From Diadema setosum (Eukaryota > Echinodermata > Echinoidea > Diadematoida > Diadematidae): DNA of 64,000 bases. The position numbers were made by a program, and so were the translations under genes. Within the stretch, counting starts at the first letter, position 1. Each line of letters begins with the position of its first letter. The stretch spans positions 18,534,650 through 18,598,649 of the forward strand of contig CM067069.1 in the NCBI GenBank assembly GCA_033980235.1, read 5' to 3'. Shown in pieces: positions 12,401 through 22,521 of the stretch. The notes beneath the pieces were generated by a model that saw only the letters and a program-made list of their open reading frames with translations, had not been told where the DNA came from and searched no databases.

Positions 12401-15400
12401 ACCTATTTTCTACAGCTGTATGCATCTGAATGAGTCATGAATGCAAATTGTATTAAATTCAGTTTTATAGTTGTGTTCAAGGCAGGTTAAACTACCAATC
12501 CTGTGGCCTGTTCACCTACAGTTGCAGGGCAAATAACACTGTCGGGCAAGAGATCCCTGAATTGGCACTTAACAACATATCTTTGGTTATATCTACCCTA
12601 CTTCAAGGTGTACAAGTCATCAGCATTTACTTTTAAGTCTAGCCTGCCTACAATGTGCATCCCATAATTGTACCCACACTTCATATAGTGAACAGAGCAC
12701 ACATCAGAGTTACAATTAGTGAACTATTAACTTCTACAAACAAGTTTGCGACTGATCGGAGCAAAGATGACACTTGGTTTATGCTTTGTCAGTATATTTC
12801 CCAATTTGTGAAAGGAAATTATTATTATAATTTTTTTTTTAAAGGAAGTTGTTTGATATCTTTCAATAAAATCCTACAGGATCAAAGCGACTGGTTAGAA
12901 GGAAGTGAGGGTTAAAAAAAAAAAAATTGTTCCTCACTCTTAGTGTTCTGTGAAAACTTTTTTGATGATAATGAGCTGAACAAGACCATGCATGTACTCC
13001 CTTTCAGATTGGCTGATGGCACATGTGCTGTGAATACAAGACCCACATGCATGTACTTTGGAGGTATGAATGAACTTTGCCAAGATTTATGAATAAAACT
13101 AGTCCATGATATAAAACCACTGAATTTCAATTACAAAGCATGAAACATGATCAAAGACTCTGAAGCAATTGAACAATCACCTTCAATAACTGAGGTTTAT
13201 AAAGAAATATAAATGCCAAATCATACACATCAAATTACACAATACATTTCTGCGCTTCCTGAATCATGCCATTCCTGCTACTTACGTTAGACTCTTCATC
13301 AGAGTCCCATACATCCAAGTCAATGTTTCCAATATCAAGAACACCCTCCATCGCAGGAACAAGACATCGTTTTGATCACACGAACGAACATCTTCTCAGA
13401 TTTATATTATATACACAGAGGAATAATCCCATCAGACAGCAAGAGCAGAACCCAAAGAAACAGCAAAGTTATTCCTTGCAATCTGAAGCAATTCTGAAAG
13501 TCCAAGCACCAACGATAGACACTACATATCGCTCCAGCCCTCCAGGTCAGAATACTTGACACCCAATGCCAGCACAGATCACCTCCAGCAGAACAAGCAT
13601 TCGATAATTCCTATTGTCTCTTCTTGTGAACTCATTCTGCGCAGTTGACTTTGGAACCAAGTCTAGATTCCAACGTTCCACAAAATTTCTCATATCTTTT
13701 GAATGACTGTCTCATCGATCTGATTATTTGGACTTTGCACATCAATCAACAGGTGAGCGTGTGTACCTAAGACAGATTCTGATAGGGGTGCTCATCAAAC
13801 AATTTGGGTTTGATGATCATAGATTGCTCTTTGTGCTGCTTATCATGCAACACGTGAGAAGTAGAGATATAAACAAAAGAATTCCCGGCAAAGGCCATTG
13901 TGGCATGGCATGATTACTTTCTTGTCTTTTTCAATTGCGGAAAAGTCAAACAAATTAAAGAACCTGTGAGTAACATGGAAGCAAGATGCATTTTACCTAT
14001 CACATGCTCAACTCATTCTTGGTTATCAAAATGGTTAGAACTGGACGACTAATTGATGCTGATGGAATACTGAATTTATGACAAACTTCATAGTATGGCC
14101 AATCTGTTTATGCAGACTGTAAAACGAGGAATGTTTGCGTGCATTTCAATTTCGCGAGTGCCAAGATTCGCGAAATTAAAATGCACACAAAATTTCTTGT
14201 CTACACTACAATGCATTGAACGCCAGTGGCGATTCGTGAATATTTCATGCCACGATAAAGGCCGTCGGCTCCAATTTGCGAAAATTTCATGCCGCGAATA
14301 TATCTGTTTTACAGTACAGTGTATGCCATCGTGTATGTCATTTCTTAACCATCACAATAGGTGTACTTGTAGATTGCAAATCAATACATAATATAGTACT
14401 AACAGACTTGGGACACGAAGTGACTGGTGAACAATGCACAAGATACATGTTCTTAATGAACTTTGATCTGGAATTACAAATGTACAAATGTATGAACAGA
14501 TTTTGCTAATCCTCCTGTCATGTCTTGTAAACAGACATGATGCATTCAAGTACCCCCCGCAGAGACACTTTTTTTTTCTTTCATGTTTAATTTTAGGAAA
14601 AAGGCCATCACTTGAGTGATACAGTACTCGTACTCCTGTTTGATAAGAAAGTCTTTGGGACCGGCAGTTTTCTTTCATTATAATGAAATTTTGTAATTGA
14701 CAATCACAGCAGAGTATAAAGACATGTGTAGAGGTAATAATTTGGGCGCCTGGATTTCTATTTTGTTGTAACGAGAATTTCATTATAATCGTGTTCGTTA
14801 CAACAGGAGTGCACTGTAATGACAATTTCCTGTGCAAGCAGTATCAATCAGATGCAAAATATTTCCATCTCAAGCTTTCGTCAGCAACAATCACAGCAGC
14901 ATGGTCAACTACACTTGTGTATGATCACATCACTGAGGTACAGCAGAGAGATTTAGAATAGTTTGGACAGCTCAAAATTAGTTAGTTGAGTATCATCTAA
15001 TAAAGCCTCTGCTTTAAGGATGGGTATAAAAAAAAAAATAATGTGCTTAGCTGAATTATGTTGGACAAATACAAGATCCGTCTTTTAAATATTGCACAAA
15101 AATAGAGATCGCAATACCTAGCTCAACAGAAACACTCATCCCTGGTTTCTGTTTAACTCAGGAAATGAGAGACATGTTCAATCTAGCAATACCGGTATGG
15201 TACCAATATCAAAGTGAATGAAATGTTCAGTGTTACCCATTTACACCAAATAATTACACTGTGTTACATGAACGAGTAGGGTAGTAAGAAAGGTTATTAA
15301 TGCAGAGGTTTTTAATAGCACTAGAAATCTAGTTGTGATCTCACTCTAACTCAAGTATCTCCAATTTCCCTATTCTACTAACTGTCTATTTGGGTTTATT

Positions 15401-16043
15401 TTGGCTATTATTGTCGTAAACCAGTGATTTTAATTTGTTTTTGTCAATGGTACATTCCCTAATCTGCTAATTAATAAGGTATATTTTAGACATAGGCCTA
15501 CAGTATATTTAAGATGGCAGAATTTGTATTCTAGCCAACTGAGTGAAGGACTACCTGGTCATTCTCGTGTAGGCCTACGTGTTTATGGGGCGATTGTTGC
15601 TGATGACCATAGTAGTGAGCGGATTGCTGCCCGGCCTCTCTCGGGGACCGAGGCGACGGCGTGCCGCTGATCATGAAACCGCGCCCGTACACCAACGGAC
15701 TTGTCCGCCCATTTCGCTGGCGTGGATGCCCAACTTTCACGCTCTCCTGCCGGTAGTCGTACGAATTCGCCGGCCCCTGGTAGCCGCCACTCGGTACTGG
15801 GGATATTCCACCACGGAATTCGGGCGGTGGAGTGATTGGAGTGTAGATATCCATCTGAGTTGAACCAGGGGAATAAGAAGGGTAGCCATTTGGAATGGGA
15901 GTCGACGACGACTCGGGAACCACCAGATCCTGCCTCATCGAAGACACGAGAGCCGCCACGGTGGGATCGAAATTTTGCCCAGTAGCGGATATCTGCTGGC
16001 CGCCGCGATGAATGGGCCGCCCAGAATAATGGATAGCGTTCAT
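8523..16043 (-). CDS. Unrecognised Ser/Pro-rich disordered basic protein, 5' part of gene
   Basis: Two minus-strand exons, 16043-15555 (163 codons) and 9417-8523 (298 codons plus one base), join in phase 0 through CAG|GTAGTC and TTCACAG|GG. The product lacks any recognisable folded domain. It is rich in Ser, Pro, Gly, His and Arg, with polar blocks such as TPKPTPPQPSPQ, a basic stretch (RTRRSLRRAADMLLNRSR), and RSAENLHTPSYTSYESPD, which resembles phospho-regulated segments of junction or cytoskeletal scaffold proteins. That resemblance is only stylistic. Exons are GC-rich against AT-rich introns. The frame leaves in phase 1 at a good donor (CAGAG|GTGAGT), so more coding exons should lie further left, probably outside the window. 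I do not recognise the family. Confidence 0.75.
10120..10310 (+). repeat. tRNA-derived SINE, copy 2
   Basis: It has an A-box-like GGTGGTCTAAGTG near 10136, GGTGATCAGGAGGTCATTGG and a diverged B box (GGTTTGAATCC). The tail GGTGATTTGTCAATCAGTTG matches the copy at 62480-62640. Confidence 0.6.
10833..11212. repeat. MITE family B, copy 1
   Basis: It begins TTAAAGGAATGGTACAG and ends ACAACCCCTTTAA. It shares CAGTATTGGTGGAGATG and AAACATCCAAAAACAAAGT with the copies at 18242 and 43557. The ends are partly inverted and bounded by TTTAA. Confidence 0.7.
11208..11771. repeat. MITE with 25-30 bp TIRs (single copy here)
   Basis: Left TTTAAAGTGGAAATCCAGTC and right CTGGATATTTCTCTTTAA flank inner inverted segments CCAAATATAAGTTAGT and ACTAACTTATATTTGG. 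It abuts the family B copy on its left. Confidence 0.7.
13286..13351 (-). CDS. Candidate alternative first coding exon (form B), acidic N-terminus
   Basis: A minus-strand ATG at 13351-13349 opens 22 codons (MEGVLDIGNIDL, DVWDSDEESN) that end exactly at a strong donor, AAC|GTAAGT, in phase 0. This matches the phase-0 acceptor at 9417. A TATATAA element lies at 13413-13407, about 60 nt upstream. A small out-of-frame upstream ATG is present. The exon would replace the long basic form-A N-terminus with a short acidic one. Evidence is from splice signal, phase and promoter motif only. Confidence 0.4.
13407..13413 (-). promoter_or_regulatory. TATA-like element before alternative first exon
   Basis: TATATAA on the minus strand, about 60 nt upstream of the ATG at 13351. 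This spacing would give a 5' UTR of roughly 30 nt. The local sequence is AT-rich, so chance is possible. Confidence 0.25.
14113..14326. repeat. CGCGAAA-rich short repeat, copy 1
   Basis: Motifs such as TTCGCGA, AATTTCATGC and CTGTTTTACAGTA recur. Related copies are at about 37080-37290, 38700-38895, 46055-46290 and 46446-46573. The paired CTGTAAAAC and GTTTTACAG ends indicate an inverted-repeat element. Confidence 0.55.
14620..14818. mobile_element. pogo-like MITE (CAGTGCACTCCT ends)
   Basis: TACAGTACTCGTACTCCTG at the left and CAACAGGAGTGCACTGTA at the right are inverted, and TTCATTATAATGAAATTTTG lies inside. It is related to the element starting at 37628. Confidence 0.6.
15555..16043 (-). 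CDS. First coding exon (form A) of the unrecognised disordered protein
   Basis: The ATG at 16043-16041 has an in-frame TAG 12 bases upstream, which supports it as the start. The 163-codon reading opens MNAIHYSGRPIHRGG and includes FDPTVAALVSSMRQDL and TPITPPPEFRGG. It ends in phase 0 at CAG|GTAGTC. It is GC-rich and codon-like, and the sequence upstream (16044-16330) contains no stronger start. Confidence 0.72.
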
Positions 16044-18241
16044 GTTTTCAGACTATAAACTCAACTACATATCCGCCAGAAGGTCATCACAATCGAATGT
16101 TGACATTACGCTTCTCTTAAATCCTCGAAATTCCGACGGTGTCACATAGAAAGTGTCATATTCCATACGTCAGCCGGTTTCACCTGTTGTCTCTTTTTGA
16201 ACATGGCGTCTGCCGTATTGTTGCTAGATGTACACTCTATTATGCATGCAAATATTTGTCACTTGACGTCATCATCCAATCCCCTTTCAAAGAAGTTGGC
16301 TTCGATGAATATCCATGATATGTAAATTAGATGGTTGCCATTGACCGATTGCGGGCTATTCAAGCGTTTATCCCTTCCTTGTTCTCGATCCAACGAAAAA
16401 GTAAAGCTTCAATGCTGCAATTGTGTCATATTTGAAAAGATGTAAATCGATTTGAGCCCTCTTCCCTTTGATCAATTAGGTAAAGTGCCCGCCATGCACT
16501 TAACGAAGTCTTTGTGGAACCAGATTTCTTATGGCAATGAAGGTACCGCAGCGTGCGTGCAATGGAAGCCAATGTAGACATATAAGCTGGTGACCGCTAG
16601 TAAAACTTTTCGCAGAATTTGACTCAGCTGTGAGAACCAAACAACCACCACCACAGTCTGATGTTAAAATGGAGCATTAAACCTCTAGCTTCAAGAGTAG
16701 CTTTGTGTTCATTATGATCGTAATTGCATTTATGTTTTCAATGTTTCCTTGTTTTGTGTACATGGTAAGTACGATTTAGAATTTTCAAATATAATGTAGT
16801 ATGTACCGATTTTCTGGATAGGTCTAACCTATTTATGACTTCCAAGTAAATTTCCACGATTTAAAGTTCCACAACTTCAACCTAGTAGGGCATTGTTGGT
16901 CTCCGTAAATTAACAAGTTATGGAAATTACACAAGACTGCATCACTCCAGCGACATCAATCCAAATCACACAATGCTTAGGCTATATAATATGAGGACAT
17001 GTTCAATGTTGATTTGCTCAAACTAGAATATGCTTGGATTTCTGTGGTTTTTTTTTTTTCACTGGTAAGATTTTGGGAATAATTCGAATGATCTGATCAT
17101 AAATGACTAAAAATGATTTGAAATGATTCCAATTGTGAGTCTATCCCCCGTTTCAATCTGTCCCGTCGTTGTAAGGATTAAGCGATAGCCGATAATCTCA
17201 AGGTTTCTTTATTAAGGAGAGTATTTAAATAACTTGTTAAATCATCGACACAATCAATCTGAATGAACGTTTATACAATGTACCCGTGTGCAAAGGGCGC
17301 TTGAGATGACATCAAAACACGTCATAATCAATGATTTGCATATTGACGAGATCATGATCGGCCGCCACAAGTCCGCCTGAATTTATTTCCTTAAATTATC
17401 TTATGAAACTTCGATAATATGTTCAAAACTGAATTCTCCTTAACTGGTCTTCGCCGAAGGATGGTGATACTTTCATTCTTCTGTTCGTTTTACTTCCGGC
17501 AGCTTGTTGTATCAAAGTCACTCCTGACAGGGACCTATTTTTAATCAATGGATTTATTTCTCAATTCTCAAAAAAAAAAAATAGTTTCATCAAGTAGGCG
17601 TACAAAGAGCTAGATATCACGCATGATTGCAGTGAAATAGTTTAGATTGCACAAGACTGTCTAAAGGAAACATCTCGTCAAGAAGAATAGTTGGGACATG
17701 ATGAAAAAAAAAGTATGCTGAGAATCCGGGACGAATTAAGACTTTTTTCTTCCCTCCCTTTCCCTTCCCGTCAAGCTTCCCTCTAAAGCAAAAATAACTG
17801 TTTTTCCTTACTTTACAATAACTTTCCCCATCTTAGAGTCTAAACCCATATTTCCCTACCCCTCCTTCCCACTCAGAAAAAAAAAAAAAAAACAGAAAGA
17901 AAATGTGATAACAATCCGAGACGGGTGAACAGGAATTCTATGAAATGTCTAATTTCGTCTATAGTAGGCTTACACACACGTCATGTCGAGTGTGGACAAA
18001 CTAACACCAGAAAGAAAGTAAGACATAAAGATATAGATGTAGTTATCTTTCCATATTGGAGATATTGCAGTGCATATACAGTATAAAAATACAGTCTAAA
18101 AATGTAACATCTTACCTCTCTTTTGCAGAAAACCCCATTCAATTTGATTAAGTGGTCACAGAGAAATGTGGGTCGTTGTAAAGCATGTCATCGGTATGTT
18201 TCTTCCAAGTTTAGCATTTGGATGCTCTTGGAACCGCATAT

Positions 18242-18629
18242 CAAAGGGATGGTAAAGTATTGGTGGAGATGAGAACTGTGCTTTTAACTTTTTGTGAGAT
18301 AGCAAGAAAACACTTCTGAAACAGTACAGAGCATACCATTTTAAGGGGAATTCAACGTTCATTTGATGTAAATCGGGTTTGGAATGACTGAAACATCCAA
18401 AAACAAAGTAAAACAAAGAGATCGTGATAAAGTGTGGGTCCCACACTTATTAGATTCGCTCTGTTTTGGATATCTCAGCCATTTCAAAACCAATTTTCAT
18501 CAAATAAACATTGAATTCCTTATGGAAATACGTTCTCTTTCATATTTCATAAGAGGTTTGTCATTATCTCACCGATAAATGTTAGAAACCTGAAATTAGG
18601 TCTCAACCAAAACTGTACGATCCCTTTAA
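18242..18629. repeat. MITE family B, copy 2
   Basis: Same orientation and sequence as 10833-11212: AAAGGGATGGTAAAGTATTGG at the left and ACTGTACGATCCCTTTAA at the right. Confidence 0.7.
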
Positions 18630-20714
18630 TGTGTGAACACAATGGACAGAACTTGGAGGGAAGGCATTCTGACATGCTCTGCAAAAATCTTCAGTTTTTT
18701 TTTTTTTTTTTTTTTTGACCACTAAAGCAAATCGGAATGGGGGTTTCTGTAAGATGTGGGTGATAAAAATAGTTTCATATACCCTGAATTGTATTTGGAT
18801 TGATTCACTATCTTTGTAGTTATCGTTGCGGAGGGTCCCGTTGTATATAATATACAGGATACGGTATATATAGGGCATACTTATTAACGGTTGTGTGTGT
18901 GCCTGTGTTTGTGTGTGAATGTGTGTAATAGTCGTCGTTCCTGAAAGCTGTCGTTATTATATTGCATGTCTGTCTGTCATGTCTATGTCTGAGCACGAAT
19001 ATGCCTACAAAGTTTGATAAGCTTGAGTTAGCACCCACCATGTTATGCAACTTAGGTCCGGAATATCTCACTGAGTACGATTCTAAATAAAGCGAATCTA
19101 AATGAGAGGGATCATTGCAGCGGTTGGTAACAGCTTGAATGCAAGTGAAACCTAGGATATGTACATGTATTTCTGGGGGGTTTCTAGTCAAAGTTGACAT
19201 TTTCTTTTATCGCTGCATTTCCTTTGTAGTATTTTTCAGTCACTATGATATCTCTCACATGGTATGTATGAGTAAAGTATAGCACGCAATTCCACTGTCT
19301 TATCATTTCGTTTGACTTAATGGGCTATCGAAAGTACAACTGCGTCACCTAGCCTTTACAACAACTTATGATTAAAATATAACACACTAATTGTTCATGA
19401 ATATAAGTTTCTCCTCTCATGAGTGGTTAATTCGATTGAAGTACTGATATCTGTGTAAAATAATGTTCTACCCATGAACATGACGCACGATGATCTATTC
19501 TGCCATCAGATATACCAATGGGGTTTCGGTTCTTTCTTTTGCAGTGTGTACAACGCCATGCGGTTTCTGTGCAAATCGATACTCAAAGCACACAGTCGGT
19601 TCAAAATTAATTCATTGCATTTCATTTATATCTACGAATCCTTTAAGTGAATTGTTGATTTTGTAGATGTTTCGGAAATGAACGCATATAACCACAGTTA
19701 AAGGCGTCTCAAATTACTACGGGGCAAAGTTAAAATCTATGAATAAGTTTATGAAATCAAAATGCGTCGAGTTCTGCGTGGAAATGATTTGCAGTGAATT
19801 ACATTAATCATGAGAAATACGTAATTAGCTACGCAGAATATGTTTTTGATGATGCTATGGCAATGTATTTATGATTAGTGACAATTCTGGAGATCATAAA
19901 CACGAATGGTTGATGATAAAAAGATTTGTTTCTGACAATTTAAGATGTGGTACTTAATCGCTTTGACTATACTCGCTTCATGTTCTATTCTCCGTCTCTT
20001 TATCTCTCTTTCTCATCCTCTTTATATATTTCTTTTCATCCCGCAATACTTTCAAATCGTTACATTACGTCAAATGAAGTTGTATCTCAAGGAGAGCTTA
20101 TACTTAATCTTTATAGGCTAGGGCCTCTTTTGCTTGTCTGTCGATGTCTTTCAAAAACAAACCAAACAAAACACAACACGGTCCAGGTATTCCATTAAAA
20201 GAATATGAAAAGAATTGAAAATATTAACTTCCACCGAATCGAGGCGGCGTTTTAAAAGTTGCATTATTAATTTTTTGTGGCCGACTGCGGCTATGGCACA
20301 GCGGGTTCGTCAGAAACCTATTCATGGTACATCCAGTTTGCATCACATAGATTTTATAGATATTAATCTATCATTACATATTTCTCATATAAGAACGTCT
20401 TATCAGCATACCTTTGGCTTGCAAAAGTTTAAATAAATCAAGTGAAATCTATGTAAATCCCAATTTATCGCACCCACGCCCCTTTCCATACATAGCGCGT
20501 TTTCTTCTATACCTCTTGGATACATCCAATTCCAGAGCGGGTTTCAGAAGAGCGCCATCTATCGGCAAAAGTCACACAATTGCCAGGTTGAACTCCCTCT
20601 ACGTGTAGTAAATGGTGATTTTTTTTCTATGATTGTGATTGATGTAATTCAGTGATTACCGAGCGCAGACTGGACCCGCGGAATGTTTTGTTGTTGTTTT
20701 TTCATTGTGTGAAT

Positions 20715-20947
20715 TGTGTGTGAGTGTGTGTGTGTGTGTGTGTGGATGGGGGGGGGGGGGGGGGCAATAGTTTATTTTTGTTTTTTCAAGAGCCAAAAAT
20801 TGGGGGGGGGGGGCTACTCCCATCTGGTTCTGTGTTACTTGTATGGTAGTGAGAAGTTTCAATGCTATGACATAATGTTAGCAAGACCTGAAGATTCACT
20901 TAGACATTTGACTGAAGACCCCACCAGGCCACCACTCTGGTAAGTGT

Positions 20948-20978
<31 letters not shown>

Positions 20979-20979
20979 G
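20715..20979 (+). repeat. (GT)n and poly-G cluster
   Basis: (GT)n near 20715-20745 is followed by 17 G at 20748-20764, 12 G at 20802-20813, then (GT)n and 18 G at 20962-20979. Confidence 0.85.
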
Positions 20980-21141
20980 TTAGGTGTGTGAGGACTATTA
21001 CATCTCTAATTCAATATTTTTAAGGGGTTCAATATCTATTTTCTTCTTTTTTTATGTAGGCATGTGTCTTCACTAGTTTGTGTTTGTGTTCTATGGTCTA
21101 CGCAGTGTCGATCAGTGGTGAAAATATGGTACGAAATGTGA

Positions 21142-21537
21142 TACAGTTGAACATCTCGTATCCGGACAAGTCGGGACCGGGGCTCATCCGGATAAGGGAT
21201 TTGACCGGATACGGGAGACTCAATGCTTTATACATGTACATATACATACACATGTAGGTCCTACTGATGTAGCCCATTGTAGTACCACATGTAGTAATGT
21301 GTATACTGCAACCTTTTCATTGTTACACTCAGTAACAGACCCCAAAATAGAGGTGTATGTTAATGTTGGAAGTAATATGTAATTCATGTGTGTTTGTGTA
21401 GGAGTTCTCAAGGAGTTGGGAATCCCCCTTTCCTCCCGTAATTATTAAAAAAAAAAAAAAAAAATCACGGCGAGATTGCGTCCGTATAATAGAGAGATCC
21501 GGATAAAGGGAGGCCGGATAAGAGAGGTTCAACTGTA
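21142..21537. mobile_element. pogo/Tigger-like MITE
   Basis: Left TACAGTTGAACATCTCGTAT and right AAGAGAGGTTCAACTGTA, with TCCGGA/CGGATAAG repeats inside. The ends and TA target resemble pogo-group elements. There is no transposase frame. A poly-A/T run is at 21448-21465. Confidence 0.7.
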
Positions 21538-22461
21538 CATATATTTAAAAAGAATAATTGAATACGATTCTGAGTGCTAGCAACAAGCATAACAACAACA
21601 GAAGATAACAAAAGTAAACACACATGAATGAGAACAACAACAACGGCATCACACAACAGAGACATAATGGAAACACATGCTTAGTTCACTTACTCATATC
21701 TTCATAACCACAATGTACATCACATAGAGATATCCAAAGCTCTTTTGAGAAGAAATATCTGTATCTTTATTCAATAAAAACTTGGAATAAAAATACCATT
21801 AAAATGTATATCCATCGAGGATCAAGTGTTACTTCATACTCACATACATAAAATGTGTATAAAATCTAATGAGTGCTGCATGCACCTAAAAATCTATCTG
21901 ATTTTCATCAGAGTAATTATTATTATACTATCTTGGACGGGTCTGCACTTTTGAGTGTTTTTTTCTGACAGATATATGGTGCCATACTAATGCTGGGAAT
22001 TATCATCATCATGTATAGCTTTGTTCACTCTTTACTTTCTGTGTGGTAAACTATTCTCTTCAGCCTCATTCAGTGTCAAAATTTATCACATCACATTCCA
22101 TGATAGCACTAAAAAAACCTAGAAATGTCGCTTTGGCGACTGGTATGCCTCCGCCATAATACATGATTTTCCCAATAGGTCTAGATAGTACATGTGGACA
22201 ATGTGTGACTACATTTTCACAAAATTGGCAAAATATTGAAATAACAAATTGTGGAGCCCCACAGAATTGCCCCCCCCCCCCTATTTTTTTGTGTTACTGT
22301 ATTGTACCTCTCTACCCTAATGGCAATTGACCATGAAGGTAAATAGCTATTTGTCCCTCAAAGTGAGATGCTGCCCCTCCCCATTTGGAGAGTGGCCCAG
22401 CCCCTTTCTGGGAAGAGAGATAAGAAAAGCCCAACCAGCTTGGATGTTGGCTTGGTTCTTC

Positions 22462-22521
22462 ACTCTGTTGTACCACGCATCCAAGCTTAACACAGTGTCT
22501 TATCTTCTCTTGTCTATTCAG
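22462..22521 (+). repeat. 60-bp LTR direct repeat, copy 1 (abuts a splice donor)
   Basis: It begins ACTCTGTTGTACCACGC and ends TTGTCTATTCAG, identical over 60 bp to 24770-24829. It contains a branch-site-like CTTAAC, a pyrimidine-rich run and a terminal CAG. It is followed immediately by GTAAGAAAT, a consensus 5' splice site. Confidence 0.9.

Larger units (their letters stand above)
9418..15554 (-). other. First intron of the unrecognised gene (form A)
   Basis: It is AT-rich and holds SINE copy 2, a family B MITE, the MITE at 11208-11771, the CGCGAAA repeat, a pogo-like MITE and the alternative first exon at 13286-13351. Nothing else coding was seen. Confidence 0.6.
16044..21141. other. Upstream region of the unrecognised gene
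   Basis: It includes the presumed promoter of form A, a family B MITE, poly-A/T runs (17572, 17878, 18687) and (GT)n near 18893. A short plus-strand open stretch at 16714-16764 (17 codons, hydrophobic) ends at a strong donor, ATG|GTAAGT, but no partner exon was found. Confidence 0.45.

Noticed and set aside
10833..18629. Family B elements as piggyBac MITEs because of TTAA flanks
   Set aside because: The terminal bases inside TTAA read AGGG rather than the CCC start of piggyBac ends, and the TIRs are weak; family left unassigned.
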